Of a stretch of DNA of 64,000 nucleotides, positions 63,701 to 64,000 are shown one piece after another. This DNA comes from Pseudomonadota bacterium (GTDB taxonomy: Bacteria > Desulfobacterota > Binatia > Binatales > Binataceae). The notes below the pieces were generated by a model that searched no databases, was not told the origin of the DNA, and worked only from the letters and a program-made list of their open reading frames with translations. Position 1 is the first letter of the stretch. Every line of letters begins with the position of its first letter. The position numbers and the translations under genes are program-made. The stretch is from positions 60,926 to 124,925 of the forward strand of contig JAJPIF010000017.1 in assembly GCA_021324885.1 (NCBI GenBank), given 5' to 3'.

Positions 63701-64000
63701 TCAGGCCGGCTTTTTGGCGCCGGGCAGGAAGTCGTCCAGCGGGACGCCAAAGCTGTTAAGCGCCCACGAAACCAGGTTGTACTGGCCGATGGTGAACACA
63801 AGGTCCATCATCTGCTGGGTGTTGTAATGCTGCGCCAGCCGCTGCCAGGTGGCGTCGGAGATCACGGAATTCTCATACAGTTCGTCGCACGCCTGGATGA
63901 TTGCCTGTTCGTGTCCGGTCCATCCCGCTCCGGCTCCCTGCTTGATGTTCTCGATTTCCGCTGGCGAGATCCCTGAACGCTGGCCGATCAGCACGTGCTG
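63701..64000 (-). CDS. Carboxymuconolactone decarboxylase family protein (partial)
   Basis: Cut by the right window edge; 99 codons are visible and its 5' end lies beyond. It reads ISPAEIENIKQGAGAGWTGHEQAIIQACDELYENSVISDATWQRLAQHYNTQQMMDLVFTIGQYNL, which matches the AhpD/CMD all-helical fold. No CxxC peroxidase pair appears in the visible part, so it is probably of the 4-carboxymuconolactone decarboxylase-like type. In this context it may belong to aromatic compound metabolism. Confidence 0.85.
   Translation of the reverse strand, partial: QHVLIGQRSGISPAEIENIKQGAGAGWTGHEQAIIQACDELYENSVISDATWQRLAQHYNTQQMMDLVFTIGQYNLVSWALNSFGVPLDDFLPGAKKPA

Overview
The window is a GC-rich bacterial chromosome segment, probably from a metagenome-assembled genome. 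It carries a Gram-negative envelope set (mreBCD-mrdA-rodA, PBP1B-like, PpiD, DegQ, HtpX) beside an unusual load of CoA-ester and xenobiotic-type catabolic genes: five amidohydrolase-2 proteins, three class III CoA-transferases, two F420-type luciferase-like oxidoreductases, two DUF1329 proteins, four complete SDRs, a MaoC-like hydratase, an EthD-like protein, an acyl-CoA dehydrogenase and an enoyl-CoA hydratase-like protein. This mix fits Candidatus Binatota (Binatia, Desulfobacterota_B) or a related soil lineage such as Rokubacteria. The assignment is inference from gene content, since no rRNA or other phylogenetic marker was used.

Layout. 1-4958: a HemJ/CopD-like membrane protein, an LPG-synthase/UPF0104-type membrane protein and trxA on the plus strand, then cysK-larE on minus, then a GT9 glycosyltransferase. 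5022-13971: a tight plus-strand run of htpX, DUF1844, degQ-like protease, PBP1B-like gene, Pro-rich TPR lipoprotein, tsaD, rsmA and mutM. 13972-14564: an AbrB-type antitoxin followed by a truncated MazF/PemK-like fragment and a frameshifted HicA-like relic. 14860-23333: a seven-gene minus-strand catabolic operon (DUF1329 x2, CoA-transferase x2, MaoC-like, LLM oxidoreductase, EthD-like). 23854-32080: amidohydrolase, LLM oxidoreductase, serine hydrolase and SDR on plus, then SDR and N-acyl-D-amino-acid deacylase-like gene on minus, then another SDR on plus. 32350-37991: the elongasome operon on minus. 38339-41113: PpiD-like foldase and an esterase.

41182-54542: a second catabolic stretch with a tandem amidohydrolase pair, a BadH-like SDR, TauE/SafE plus DUF1634, a CoxE-like VWA protein, a zinc alcohol dehydrogenase, a third CoA-transferase, an acyl-CoA dehydrogenase, a fourth amidohydrolase, a small secreted protein and an atypical enoyl-CoA hydratase family gene. 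54841-60137: glgE and a treS-maltokinase fusion, the core of the GlgE alpha-glucan pathway. 60716-64000: a fifth amidohydrolase, a chimeric relic (MetE-like head joined to an SDR tail), an AraC regulator and a carboxymuconolactone decarboxylase family gene cut by the window edge.

Inferred cooperation: class III CoA-transferases could activate acids as CoA thioesters; the acyl-CoA dehydrogenase, MaoC-like and ECH-like proteins and SDRs could carry out beta-oxidation-like steps; LLM enzymes and amidohydrolases could act on upstream substrates; DUF1329 proteins could act in the periplasm. The substrate cannot be read from the sequence. No CRISPR array, tRNA, rRNA, intact transposase or prophage was seen.
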